Made by a program: the position numbers and the translations under genes. A stretch of DNA of 64,000 bases, taken from assembly GCA_001897425.1 (NCBI GenBank), contig MKSW01000033.1, positions 228,668 through 292,667 on the forward strand, given 5' to 3'. The stretch comes from Actinobacteria bacterium 69-20. Lineage in GTDB: Bacteria; Actinomycetota; Actinomycetes; Mycobacteriales; Nakamurellaceae. Below are positions 1 through 7,829 of this stretch, piece by piece. Position 1 is the first letter of the stretch, and the number at the start of each line of letters is the position of its first letter. The notes under the pieces were generated by a model. That model did no database searches and was not told the DNA's origin. It was given only the letters and a program-made list of their open reading frames with translations.

Positions 1-401
1 ACGGAGTCCCACCGCACCGCACCGTCCATCGTGACCACGGCGCGGTCGAGATCACCCCGCTCGGCGACCGGGCGTCCGGCGCCGTCCGATTCGGCCGGGC
101 TTACGCGGTCGGCACCGGGGCGATCGGCAGCGGCGCGATCGACACCGCCGGACTCGGCCGCGTCATCGTCGACCGCGAGCACCACGCGAACCGGGTCCGC
201 ACCGCCGGCCGCGATCAGGCGCAGAGACGCCAAGGCAGCGTCATGCATGGCGAGATATTCGAGGTCCTCGGTGTCGGCGCCCGGGTACTCCGCGGCGAGG
301 CCCCGGGTGACCGCGAAGCCGAGCCCGCCCACCGGCCGGAAGCTCCCGGTTTCCACCGCCTGGCGGAGCATCGGCAAGGTCGCCGGCAGATAGATCCTCA
401 T
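1..401 (-). CDS. DUF6912 family protein, 3' end outside window
   Basis: The reading frame opens with ATG at 401 and runs without a stop to the window edge, giving at least 133 residues. It starts MRIYLPATLPMLRQAVETGS and continues with an Ala/Leu-rich stretch ending near LRLIAAGG, which is the pattern of the small actinobacterial DUF6912 family. From memory the M. tuberculosis counterpart is Rv3231c, which also lies near WS/DGAT genes. The function is unknown. Its ATG overlaps the stop of the upstream WS/DGAT gene (ATGA), so the two are probably co-translated. The part after residue 80 is rich in Asp, Ala, Gly and Arg and looks poorly conserved. The C-terminus is missing because of the window boundary. 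Confidence 0.7.
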   Translation of the reverse strand, partial: MRIYLPATLPMLRQAVETGSFRPVGGLGFAVTRGLAAEYPGADTEDLEYLAMHDAALASLRLIAAGGADPVRVVLAVDDDAAESGGVDRAAADRPGADRVSPAESDGAGRPVAERGDLDRAVVTMDGAVRWDS

Positions 402-1840
402 CAGGCCTCCGATCGCCCGCCGCCATGCCGCGCGGTCTGGCGCCGGCGACCCCGCGACTCGCCCACCGTGTCGGCGAGTTCCGACGTAGCGTCGGCAATC
501 AGATCCGCGAAGTCGATCACGTCCGGCATGGCGTCACGGTCGGCGGTGAACCCGAAATAGACCCGCCCGCGGTACGACGTGCAGCCCACTGCCAGCGCAT
601 GCCCCTTCACCAGCGGCACCACCGGATACATCGCCGCGACCGGATCACCCGCCGCATAGAGCCGGCGCTGCGGCCCCGGCACGTTCGTCACCAGCAGGTC
701 ATAACTGCGACGCGAGAGCTGCCCCGCCACCCGCGCACCCATCGCGTGCAGCGTTGCTGGCGCGAACCGGCCGAGCGCGAGCAGCGCGTCGGCGCCCACC
801 TGGCGCCCCGACTGCGTGTGCGATTCCATCTGGAAAGACACCTGATGCAGCCGCAGCACCGGACTCGGCTCCGACACCGGCAGGTCGATCAGGTACGACA
901 CCACCCCGGCCGAATCGCCCGGGTCGTCGGGGCGCACCGACATGGGCACCAGCGTCGCGAGCGACGCGCCGCCCGTCACCGGATCGCCGTGGGACAGCAT
1001 CCACGACCGGACCGCGCCGGCCACGATCGCGAGGATGACGTCGTTCACCGTCCCGCCGTGCGCGGCGCGAATCGCCTTCACCGTCGCCAGGGACACATCG
1101 GTCGCCGCGAAGATCCGCGGCCCCGGCGTGGTCGCGCTCATCGAGGAGCGGGGAGACCGACGCATGGATCGCCGCGCCACATCGGCCATGGCCGCCCCGG
1201 TGTTGAGCGCGCCCGTCACCGTCTGCCGCAGGTTGGCCATCCACAGCCGCGCGGCGTCGAATGCCTCGGAAGGCCGCGCCGCCAGATCGGCGACCGCGTC
1301 CACCACCAGATCGACCTCGCTCGGCCCCGGTCCAGGGATCCACGGCGTCACCCGCACCTGCGGCGGCCGCGCCGTCTCGTCCAGCACGGCCGCTGCGATG
1401 TCGACCGCGCCGATCCGGCTCACCAGCGCCTCATGCGTCTTGTTGACGAGCGCAACACGCCCGCCCGCCAGACCCTCGACGATGTACAGCTCCCACAGCG
1501 GCCGGCTGCGGTCCAGGGGGCGCGAGATCAGCCGCCCGACCAGCTCGTCCAACTGCCGGGCCGACCCCGGATGCGGCAACGACGAGCGCCGCACGTGGTA
1601 CGTCAGGTCGAAGTGCGCGTCGTCCACCCACACCGGCCGCGCGAAATGCCCGGGCACCGTGCGCACCACCTGCCGGAATCGCGGCAGCTCGCCGAGCCGC
1701 TGAGACACCACGTCGACCACGCGCTGAAAGTCGAAATCCCCCTTCGGCTCCACGATCACCACGCCACCCACATGCAGCGGCGTGGTCGGCTCCTCGCCGT
1801 ACAGGAAGGCGGCGTCGGTCGGCGACAGGCGGTCGGTCAC
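401..1840 (-). CDS. WS/DGAT-family acyltransferase with degenerate active site
   Basis: A 479-residue member of the wax ester synthase/diacylglycerol acyltransferase family, which makes triacylglycerols or wax esters from acyl-CoA. I place the start at GTG 1840 because the protein then begins (M)TDRLSPTDAAFLYGEE, the usual family N-terminus; longer in-frame extensions run into the upstream gene. The C-terminal DUF1298 part shows VNDVIL near residue 265 and later VTNVPGP. The hallmark HHxxxDG motif is replaced by THEALVSR (residues 135-142): only the second His remains, and both Asp and Gly are lost. The protein may therefore be inactive or use other chemistry. It lies 40 bases after the CpaE-like gene and overlaps the DUF6912 start. 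Confidence 0.85.
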   Translation of the reverse strand: MTDRLSPTDAAFLYGEEPTTPLHVGGVVIVEPKGDFDFQRVVDVVSQRLGELPRFRQVVRTVPGHFARPVWVDDAHFDLTYHVRRSSLPHPGSARQLDELVGRLISRPLDRSRPLWELYIVEGLAGGRVALVNKTHEALVSRIGAVDIAAAVLDETARPPQVRVTPWIPGPGPSEVDLVVDAVADLAARPSEAFDAARLWMANLRQTVTGALNTGAAMADVARRSMRRSPRSSMSATTPGPRIFAATDVSLATVKAIRAAHGGTVNDVILAIVAGAVRSWMLSHGDPVTGGASLATLVPMSVRPDDPGDSAGVVSYLIDLPVSEPSPVLRLHQVSFQMESHTQSGRQVGADALLALGRFAPATLHAMGARVAGQLSRRSYDLLVTNVPGPQRRLYAAGDPVAAMYPVVPLVKGHALAVGCTSYRGRVYFGFTADRDAMPDVIDFADLIADATSELADTVGESRGRRRQTARHGGGRSEA

Positions 1841-1880
1841 GTCATCATCGTGGCACAGGCTCGGCCGGGCGCACCGGTGA

Positions 1881-3404
1881 TCACTGTGCGATCGGCATCG
1901 GCAGAGCCGCCGAGTATGACGCTGTTCGCGCCCGCTGGGCGAGGGCGTCGAGGCCGCGGACCAGGGGCGACCGGGGCGCCGCCACGGAAACAGGTACTCC
2001 GCGTCGCCACGCGAGATCGCACGCAGCGCGATCCTCCGGGAGCAGGGCGACGGGCTCGCGCCCGCAGAACCGACGCGTGGCGCCGGCCAGTTCGGCGGGC
2101 GACGCCGTCGTGGGCCGCACCCGATTAAGCACGATCCGGACGTCGGCCACGGCCGCGCCCGGCCAAGCGCCGGCGAGCTCCGCCATGCCGCGCGCCAGGC
2201 GCTCCATCCCCGGCGGATCCGCCGAGCCGACCGCGAGCACCAGGTCGGCGGCGCGGAGTGCGGCGATCGTCGCGCCGTTCCGACGCGGGGCCATCGTGTC
2301 GAAGGTGATCTCCTCGTCCGTCTCCAGGATCGCGGCGCAGTCGATGACGACGAGATCGGCTCGGGCGCGGGCGATGTCGAGCACCATGGGAATGGTCGAC
2401 GGGCGCAGCTCCGGCCAGCGGTCGGCCCGGGCGATGCCCGTGAGTACAGCGAGCCGGTCGCTGATCGACCAGCACAGGGCGGCCAGTTCGGCGTCGTCCA
2501 GTCGGCCGTGCGCGGCCAGCCGGCACGCACCCGCCACGCCTGCGGACTCGTCGAGCAGGCCGAAGGCGTTGGCCAGGATGCCCCCGTAGACGTCGGCGTC
2601 GATGAGGAGCACCTGGTCGCCGGCCGCGGCGCACCGATCGGCCAGTCCCATGGCCACCGTGCTCCGGCCGGGGGCGCCGACCGGTCCCCACACGGCGATC
2701 ACCCGTCCGGGTCGCGAGTCCGCGGCGCGCGGCGGCAGGCCTTCGGTGGGATCCTCCGCCGGCGCGATGGTGCGCAGCGCATCACGCTCCCGGCGCCGGC
2801 GCTTCGCCGGTCGGTGCCGGGCGGCACCGGCAGTTCCGTCCGCGCCGGCAGTTCCGTCGTCGCTCGTGTCAGCGGCACCGTTCATCGCGTCCGGGCGCCA
2901 CGGCGTGCGGACGGGCACCGATGCAGCCGCCGCGTCGGGCATCAGGTCCAGGTCCGGGTCGGGCCCCAGGTTGGGCAGGGCCGACCGTGGATCCCCCGCG
3001 ACGATCGACGCCACACCACGGCTGTCGGCGGCGAGCGGATCCGCTGCGTCGATCGCCGCTCCGACGGCGGCGATCATGGCCTCCGGATCGGCGTCGTCGG
3101 CCACCGTGCCGGCGACCCCGATGCGTCCGAGCAGGGTGGCGGTACGGGCATCCCCGGCCCGATGGACCGCTATCACCCGCACGCCGAACATCGCGAGCCG
3201 GTGCACGGTGTCGCTGTCCAGGCGTCGCAGGTCGGCCGCAATCACGCAGGCGGCGATCTGGCCCGTCGACGCCACGGCGAGCACATCGGCCATGTCGGCG
3301 CAGCGCCGCACCACGGCGAGCAGCGCGCCCGGCGCGGCAAGCGCGGCGACCACTCCGGTCTCCCACGGGTGCCCGCCACCCGCGGTCACGATGCCCCTCA
3401 CCAT
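1881..3404 (-). CDS. CpaE/ParA-like P-loop ATPase
   Basis: A 507-residue protein of the MinD/ParA superfamily in the CpaE/Ssd-like group. Residues 1-140 resemble a degenerate receiver-like domain, residues 150-230 are a low-complexity linker with a basic patch (KRRRRER), and the ATPase begins near 234. The phosphate loop reads GPVGAPGRSTVA (240-251), a deviant Walker A with Arg where Lys is usual. VLLIDADVYGG and DLVVIDCAA follow in the positions expected for the family. Such proteins position membrane or cell-division machinery. The SAF-domain gene upstream suggests a shared envelope role, because CpaB/RcpC proteins also carry SAF domains, but no pilus genes are visible. The C-terminus contains one copy of the dispersed GTCATA motif (1915-1929). 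Confidence 0.75.
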   Translation of the reverse strand: MVRGIVTAGGGHPWETGVVAALAAPGALLAVVRRCADMADVLAVASTGQIAACVIAADLRRLDSDTVHRLAMFGVRVIAVHRAGDARTATLLGRIGVAGTVADDADPEAMIAAVGAAIDAADPLAADSRGVASIVAGDPRSALPNLGPDPDLDLMPDAAAASVPVRTPWRPDAMNGAADTSDDGTAGADGTAGAARHRPAKRRRRERDALRTIAPAEDPTEGLPPRAADSRPGRVIAVWGPVGAPGRSTVAMGLADRCAAAGDQVLLIDADVYGGILANAFGLLDESAGVAGACRLAAHGRLDDAELAALCWSISDRLAVLTGIARADRWPELRPSTIPMVLDIARARADLVVIDCAAILETDEEITFDTMAPRRNGATIAALRAADLVLAVGSADPPGMERLARGMAELAGAWPGAAVADVRIVLNRVRPTTASPAELAGATRRFCGREPVALLPEDRAACDLAWRRGVPVSVAAPRSPLVRGLDALAQRARTASYSAALPMPIAQ

Positions 3405-3566
3405 GCTGTCACCGTTCGGTCACCATGCCGGCGTATGCGTAGTGCGCGCGTCAGGGTCATTGCCAGGTCCTGCGTCATGGCCGTCATCCGGTCGCACCAC
3501 ACTGCCGACACCACCGCCGACATCGGTTCCCGCGCAACGCGTCTCGCCACGACCCACCCCACGAAC

Positions 3567-4229
3567 TCAGCCGCCCCCGGGCGCACGCTCGCCGCCGGTG
3601 TGCAGCACGATCACCGGTTCGCCCAGCGGCAGCTTCTTGACGAGCGCGTCGGCGTCGGCCGCCGCGAGCAGCAGGGCGACCTGGTAGCGGCTGGAGATCG
3701 CACCGGACAGCCCGCCGGACGCCGGTGCCGTCACCGATTGGATCGTGACGCCGCGTTGCAGCAGCTCCGTTGTGACCTCGGTCCCGATCACGGCGGACTT
3801 GCCGGTGACGAGGTAGAGGTCGGCCACCGAGCCGTGCCCCACGCCGGGCGCCATATGGTCGGGTGTCACCGCGACGGACATGATGCGACCGTCACCGACC
3901 GGACTGAGCGCGGAAGCCGGCACGAACTCGCCCGCACCGAGCGGGCGGCCCAGCACCATCCCGGCGAGGTCGGACGCCGCGTCGACATAGGACGCGCCCC
4001 GGTCACCGAGGTTCACGTCGGCCGCCACCAGATCCTCCGAGCGGAGCACGGTGCCGGCGGCGAGGTCGACCGCGGCCGCCCAGACCGGGCTGGTCCGCGA
4101 CGCCGCGCCGATCACCTTCGCGCCGACCACCACCGAGGCGACGAGCAGCAGGATGCCGCCGATCACCCGGATGTCGAACCACCTGGGGCGCGACAGTCGG
4201 CGCGGCACCGGTGGCACGGGCTGGGTCAT
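3567..4229 (-). CDS. SAF-domain membrane protein (CpaB/FlgA-like)
   Basis: A 220-residue protein with one transmembrane segment (GGILLLVASVVVGAKVIG, about residues 24-41) followed by a SAF domain (AGTVLRSEDLVAADVNLG and LGRPLGAGEFVPASAL). SAF domains occur in CpaB/RcpC pilus-assembly and FlgA proteins. The start at ATG 4229 is supported by GAGGAGG a few bases upstream; a longer frame would run into the 82-bp repeat. The next gene downstream is the CpaE-like ATPase, 162 bases away. A membrane-associated complex of the two is an inference from adjacency. The 3405-3566 gap holds no gene I can defend. Confidence 0.75.
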   Translation of the reverse strand: MTQPVPPVPRRLSRPRWFDIRVIGGILLLVASVVVGAKVIGAASRTSPVWAAAVDLAAGTVLRSEDLVAADVNLGDRGASYVDAASDLAGMVLGRPLGAGEFVPASALSPVGDGRIMSVAVTPDHMAPGVGHGSVADLYLVTGKSAVIGTEVTTELLQRGVTIQSVTAPASGGLSGAISSRYQVALLLAAADADALVKKLPLGEPVIVLHTGGERAPGGG

Positions 4230-4282
4230 CGGCCCTCCTCGGGCGGTCGGGTGGGTCCGGCGCCCCGCAGCCGCCTCGCGAC

Positions 4283-4364
4283 GCGCGGATGTCCGAATGC
4301 TGTGGCGTGATTCTCCGTCATACACGCTGCTCGCGCGAACGCGCCGCACGGAAATGTGGACAAC
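4283..4364 (+). repeat. 82-bp accessory repeat, copy R1
   Basis: First of three near-identical 82-bp copies (others at 5958-6039 and 7412-7493). It reads GCGCGGATGTCCGAATGC at the left end and ATGTGGACAAC at the right. TGTCC and GGACA near the ends are complementary. GCGTG and CACGC flank a central CGTCATA, so the whole can fold as an imperfect hairpin. The right end contains TGTGGACAA, the exact complement of the actinobacterial DnaA box TTGTCCACA. R1 lies between the SAF gene and the DUF4143 ATPase gene. Confidence 0.9.
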
Positions 4365-4457
4365 AGCCCGTTCCCAGCGCACGAACCGCGGACGCGTGAC
4401 GCGTCACGAACGTGCCCCCGGGTCAGGGCGACAGCATGACGCGCAGAGCAAACACGG

Positions 4458-5759
4458 TCAGGGGCCGAAGGCTCCGAGGGGTAGCACGACGACTCCGTCC
4501 TGCGGTCGCGTGTAGCCGTAGCCGGTGGCGGTGACGACGGCGAGCATGGCGGGCTTGCCGGCTTTGCTCGTGTCAACGCTCCGGGAGAACTTGATCAGAT
4601 GTGCGGCCGCTTCGTCGATCTGGCTGACGCCCAACTTGACTTCGATCGCGCCCCAGCGGCCGTCGCGGCATTGGACGATGATGTCGACCTCGAGGTTCGA
4701 GCTGTCACGGTAGTAGTGCACGGTGGCGTCCAGCGGGGCGGCGTAGACACGAGTATCACGCACGACGAGTGATTCGAAGAGCAGCCCGAGTGTGTTCAGG
4801 TCGGCCAAAAGGCGTCCGGGCCCGGCGTCCAAGGCCGCGGCAGCCAGCGACGGGTCGGCCAGGTGGGTACGAGCCGCCGTGCGCAGCGTGGCGCGGGAAC
4901 GCAGGTGTGTCGACCAGGCCGTGACCTCTTCGAGGACCATCAGCCGCTTTAGGGCGCGCAGGTAGTCGTACGCGGTGGTGCGAGCAAGCAGTGCGGCGCC
5001 ACCGCCGGCTTCGTCGGCGCCGGCCTCGGCGGCCAGCCGCGCAACCTTCTGTTCCATGGCTGTGTTGCGGGCCAGTGCCTGGACGAACCGGAAAATGCGC
5101 GCCGGATCGCGCTGCGCCCCGTCGATCCGGGGAATGTCGACCTCGGTGATGTTGCGCAGGTAGTCCAGGTTCGCGCGAGCGGCATCCGTCACGCTCATCC
5201 GCAGGTTGAGCGGCCAGCCTCCGCGCACGACCAGGTCTGCCACATCGGGGATCGACAATGACGTCCGGCCCGCGGTGGGGCGATCTCCCGACATGAGTGC
5301 CGCCAGCGACATGTCGCCGGTCGATTCGCCGCTCTCGAACAGGCTCATGGGTCGCATCGTCAGGCGGGCGAATCTGCCCGCGCCCGAATGCCGACGCACG
5401 TCATCGTGCGGCACCGCCGAGCCGGTGAGGATGAACTGGCCGGGGCGCGCACGCTGGTCCACAGCGTGCCGAACATGGTTCCACACCAGGTCGGCCTCGA
5501 GCTGCCACTCGTCGATGAGCTGTGGCGGCTTGCCGTTCAGGACCAGACCCGGGTCGACGCGCAGTGCATCGCGCGCCGCCGAATCGGTGTCCAGTCGTGT
5601 CTGGCTAGCAGCGAGGCGGGTGGCTGTGAGCGTCTTACCGCATGCTTTCGGCCCTTCGATCAGGACGGCCCCAGCCGACTTCAGGCGCTCATCAAGAACC
5701 CGGTCGATGACACGCGGCAGATAGTGGCTCACCTCATCCTTTCCGGTCGTCGACGCCAT
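4458..5759 (-). CDS. AAA_14/DUF4143 ATPase
   Basis: A 433-residue protein of the common AAA_14-DUF4143 architecture. The Walker A is GPKACGKTLTA (36-46), a Walker-B-like QLIDEWQ lies near residue 82, and FILTGSA follows as sensor 1. The C-terminal half is DUF4143, which contains LEVDIIVQCRDGRWGAIEVK, a D...ExK arrangement like that of PD-(D/E)XK nucleases. The biological role of the family is not settled; members are frequent in accessory regions. It is a single gene bounded by repeats R1 and R2, read on the minus strand. Its 5' region carries a perfect 15-bp palindrome and four 23-bp-spaced iterons, which suggests tight, perhaps autogenous, control. The start at ATG 5759 follows family length. 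Confidence 0.85.
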   Translation of the reverse strand: MASTTGKDEVSHYLPRVIDRVLDERLKSAGAVLIEGPKACGKTLTATRLAASQTRLDTDSAARDALRVDPGLVLNGKPPQLIDEWQLEADLVWNHVRHAVDQRARPGQFILTGSAVPHDDVRRHSGAGRFARLTMRPMSLFESGESTGDMSLAALMSGDRPTAGRTSLSIPDVADLVVRGGWPLNLRMSVTDAARANLDYLRNITEVDIPRIDGAQRDPARIFRFVQALARNTAMEQKVARLAAEAGADEAGGGAALLARTTAYDYLRALKRLMVLEEVTAWSTHLRSRATLRTAARTHLADPSLAAAALDAGPGRLLADLNTLGLLFESLVVRDTRVYAAPLDATVHYYRDSSNLEVDIIVQCRDGRWGAIEVKLGVSQIDEAAAHLIKFSRSVDTSKAGKPAMLAVVTATGYGYTRPQDGVVVLPLGAFGP

Positions 5760-5770
5760 TCAGCCTTGAC

Positions 5771-5785
5771 TGGGAAGTCTTCCCA
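5771..5785. promoter_or_regulatory. Perfect 15-bp palindrome before DUF4143 gene
   Basis: TGGGAAGTCTTCCCA is a perfect inverted repeat with a single central base. It is centred about 20 bases upstream of the ATG at 5759, so a bound protein would block transcription or initiation. No dedicated regulator gene is adjacent. Confidence 0.6.
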
Positions 5786-5787
5786 TA

Positions 5788-5866
5788 GGATACACTTTGC
5801 AGCCTCGTTCAGCTACACTTTATCGCGTGATTAGGCTACACTTTGTTCGGTTTACAGGCTACAGTG
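5788..5866 (+). repeat. Four iterons at exact 23-bp spacing
   Basis: TACACTTT occurs at 5791, 5814 and 5837, and a degenerate TACAGTG at 5860, each 23 bases after the last. The second to fourth copies are preceded by GC. The array lies 32-107 bases upstream of the DUF4143 ATPase start, next to the palindrome at 5771. Regular spacing of about two helical turns is typical of a cooperative binding array (operator or replication-type iterons). The stretch is clearly richer in A and T than its surroundings. Confidence 0.7.
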
Positions 5867-5957
5867 CGGGATTGCTGGACGCACGATGGAGTTCTTGCCC
5901 GGGAATCTCCGGCGTGCCGTCCCCGGCAGGTGCCGGTGCCGCGGGCCGCCCCGCCGC

Positions 5958-6039
5958 GCGCAGGTGTCCGAATGCTGTGGCGCGATTCTCCGTCATACAC
6001 GCTGCTCGCGCGAACGCGCCGCACGAAAATGTGGACAAC
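5958..6039 (+). repeat. 82-bp accessory repeat, copy R2
   Basis: Second copy of the repeat, in the same orientation as R1 and 1,675 bases from it. It differs by a few substitutions (for example GCGCAGGTG at the left, CGCGATTCTCC in the middle). TGTGGACAA is kept at the right end. It separates the DUF4143 gene from the Fic gene. Apart from this repeat, the iterons and a possible transposase tail, the 5760-6159 interval holds no gene. Confidence 0.9.
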
Positions 6040-6093
6040 CATCGCTCTCCCGGGGTCGGGTAGAAACATGACCTATTACGAGAGTCGGTGACT

Positions 6094-6159
6094 TTACGCA
6101 GCTTTCGGTGTGGTGGTGACGTGGTAGCCGAGTGCTTCGAGTTGGTGGGCGGCCGCGGG
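6094..6159 (-). pseudogene. Possible transposase C-terminal relic
   Basis: Directly after the Fic stop codon, in the same frame, the minus strand reads PAAAHQLEALGYHVTTTPKAA and then a stop. The LEALGYHVT...P.AA ending resembles the C-termini of some actinobacterial transposases, from memory. Only about 21 residues remain, so the family cannot be named. If correct, it is a scar of an insertion element next to the repeat-bounded Fic cassette. Confidence 0.25.
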
Positions 6160-7185
6160 TCAGGTGACTCTCGGCCGGCGGCGATGCTTGGTGCGCTTGT
6201 AGGCCTGCACGGCACGACGTGAGCTGCGCCAGATGCCGTCGCCGCCCTGGACCGCATCGAGGCGGCCGCGTTGTGCCGCCTGGCGAAGTGCCGCGACGCT
6301 GAAATCCTTGTCGGCCAGCGCGGCCAGCGGGACCAGCCGCGCTGGCCCGGCGACGTTCGGCACGATGAAGCGGTTGAGGTTGTCCAGCATGGCCCGGGCG
6401 AGCAGTTCGCCGAGCGGCGCGAAGTCGCCGCCGTCGGCCTTGTGCATGGCGGACAGGTACGCGTCGCGCTGCCGCTTGACGATGACGACCGGTGGATAGC
6501 CGAGACGCACCAGCAGGAGATTCAGCGCCAGTCGACCAGTCCGCCCGTTCCCGTCCAGGAACGGGTGCACCTGCTCGAACCGATTGTGCAGCCGGGCCAG
6601 GACCTCCTGCAGTGGCGCGCCAAGGCCAGCCCGCGCGCGCAGCGCCCCGCCGGTCGCCACGACGTCGTCGACCCAGTCCTGGGTCGATGCCGGCACATCG
6701 GGCCACGGCGGCGGTTTCATGCCGGCAGCGAATGGATGGATGTCGTGGCGGCGGAAGCTGCCGGGGCCTTCGTCCGGGCCGGCATCCGGGTGTGGCGCCA
6801 CGTCCCACACCGGGGTCATCGCCGTGTGGTGGATGCGCCGCAGTTCGTTCAGCGTGATGAGGGCGCCGTCGCTCCACTCGTCGGGTTCGAGCGCCTGCCC
6901 ATACACCCACCGCGCCGCGTCGGCGTACCCCTTGACCTCGGTGTACTCGCGCAGCGGCTTGGCGCCGACGGCCCGGCCTTGCTCGAGCAGTTGTTCCACC
7001 TCGCGCAGCACAAGGGTGTTGCCTTCCAGCGCGGTGGAGTGGTGCGCCTCCTGATGCCAGATATCGGACCAGATCGACTCGGACTCCTTCGGGGAGGGCA
7101 GGCCGCCGAGCCGGCCACGCAACTCCTCAATCGCCCCGTCCAGGCGTGCGTACACCGTCGCTCTGCTTGGACGCCCTCGTGCCAT
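6160..7185 (-). CDS. Fic-domain AMPylase, class II autoinhibited
   Basis: A 341-residue Fic protein that would transfer AMP (or another nucleotide moiety) from NTP to a target hydroxyl. The catalytic motif HPFLDGNGRTGR (207-218) is complete, with the His, the Asp of the anion-binding turn and both Arg. An N-terminal inhibitory motif STALEGN (50-56) fits (S/T)xxxE(G/N), with Glu54 expected to block the ATP site. The C-terminus (about 290-330) looks like a small winged helix, as in many stand-alone Fic proteins. No separate FicA-type antitoxin is encoded next to it. It is the second single gene between the 82-bp repeats (R2 and R3). The start at ATG 7185 begins MARGRPSRATVYARLDG. Confidence 0.9.
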   Translation of the reverse strand: MARGRPSRATVYARLDGAIEELRGRLGGLPSPKESESIWSDIWHQEAHHSTALEGNTLVLREVEQLLEQGRAVGAKPLREYTEVKGYADAARWVYGQALEPDEWSDGALITLNELRRIHHTAMTPVWDVAPHPDAGPDEGPGSFRRHDIHPFAAGMKPPPWPDVPASTQDWVDDVVATGGALRARAGLGAPLQEVLARLHNRFEQVHPFLDGNGRTGRLALNLLLVRLGYPPVVIVKRQRDAYLSAMHKADGGDFAPLGELLARAMLDNLNRFIVPNVAGPARLVPLAALADKDFSVAALRQAAQRGRLDAVQGGDGIWRSSRRAVQAYKRTKHRRRPRVT

Positions 7186-7253
7186 GACCTGACCGTGCTC
7201 CCCGGTTCGCTGCCAACAGTCGCCTAGTTGAGTAGACGCCGCGATACCTAATG

Positions 7254-7314
7254 GAACTTATCAACTTCACACCGCATTTGATATAGGCAACGACCAGCGA
7301 AATGAACTTATCAA
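7254..7314 (+). repeat. Direct repeat GAACTTATCAA, 50 bp apart
   Basis: GAACTTATCAA occurs at 7254-7264 and 7304-7314, 69 and 119 bases upstream of the Fic start. The surroundings are A/T-rich for this genome. The pair could be an operator for the Fic gene, whose minus-strand reading is TTGATAAGTTC. The interval 7186-7557 otherwise contains repeat R3 and the 5' region of the HTH gene, and no coding gene. Confidence 0.5.
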
Positions 7315-7411
7315 ACTCGGCCCGGGTGCGCCGATGCGCCCGAGATTTGCCCTGATGCCACCGCCCGAGACTGACGATCTGCGCCGATGCGACGCAACAG
7401 CGAGCCAGCCC

Positions 7412-7493
7412 GCGCGGATGTCCGAATGCTGTGGCGTGATTCTCCGTCATACACGCTGTTCGCGCGAACGCCAGGCACGGAATTGTGGACAAC
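7412..7493 (+). repeat. 82-bp accessory repeat, copy R3
   Basis: Third copy, 1,454 bases after R2 and in the same orientation. The left 60 bases match R1 except for CTGTTCGC in place of CTGCTCGC. The right part has CCAGGCACGGAATTGTGGAC, then AAC, so the DnaA-box complement is kept as TTGTGGACAA. It closes the two-cassette accessory segment on the side of the HTH gene. Confidence 0.9.
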
Positions 7494-7557
7494 TCTCGCT
7501 CGCCCACAGGAACATGCCTTAACATGAGGCAAACACCGGCGAACGGAGGCAAACACG

Positions 7558-7791
7558 GTGTCTGATCGCTTCCTGACGCTCGCCGACGTCGCCGACATCC
7601 TCAACATCTCCGCGAGCCAGACGTACGCCCTCGTCCGCAGCGGCGAGCTCAAGGGGATCCAGATCGGCGGCCGGAACCAGTGGCGGGTCGAGCGCGCCAA
7701 GCTCGAGGAGTACATCGCCGACGCGTACCAGCGCACCGCCGCGAACCTGACCTCGCTGCCGAGCACGCTGTCCAGCGAGGCCGCCGGATAG
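7558..7791 (+). CDS. Excisionase/MerR-type HTH DNA-binding protein
   Basis: A 77-residue protein consisting of a single HTH_17 (excisionase-like) winged helix: FLTLADVADILNISASQTYA as the first helices, then VRSGELKGIQIGGRNQWRVE as the wing, ending in EEYIADAYQRT. Proteins of this kind are conserved in Mycobacteriales as chromosomal regulators, so it need not be a phage excisionase. The start is GTG 7558. Just upstream, GGCAAACAC is repeated (7528-7557) and GCCT...AGGC forms a small inverted repeat, possibly its own operator. Its stop is 38 bases from the convergent gene that follows. Confidence 0.8.
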   Translation: MSDRFLTLADVADILNISASQTYALVRSGELKGIQIGGRNQWRVERAKLEEYIADAYQRTAANLTSLPSTLSSEAAG

Positions 7792-7829
7792 CCGCGCCTG
7801 CCTGCCGCATCGCCCCGCAGGGTCGCGCG

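Noticed and set aside
3398..3586. A 62-codon minus-strand frame between the SAF and CpaE-like genes, overlapping both.
   Set aside because: Overlaps on both sides suggest coupling, but the product has no recognisable feature and the ribosome-binding site is poor. The evidence is too thin for a gene.
5958..6039. The 82-bp repeats as integron attC sites.
   Set aside because: There is no GTTRRRY core at the ends and no integrase gene in the window. Only the layout is similar.
5859..6257. Frames across repeat R2 beginning with MTENHATAFGH-like peptides, also seen at R1 and R3.
   Set aside because: The same peptide appears at all three repeats because the DNA is repeated. Frames diverge outside the repeat, so these are not genes.
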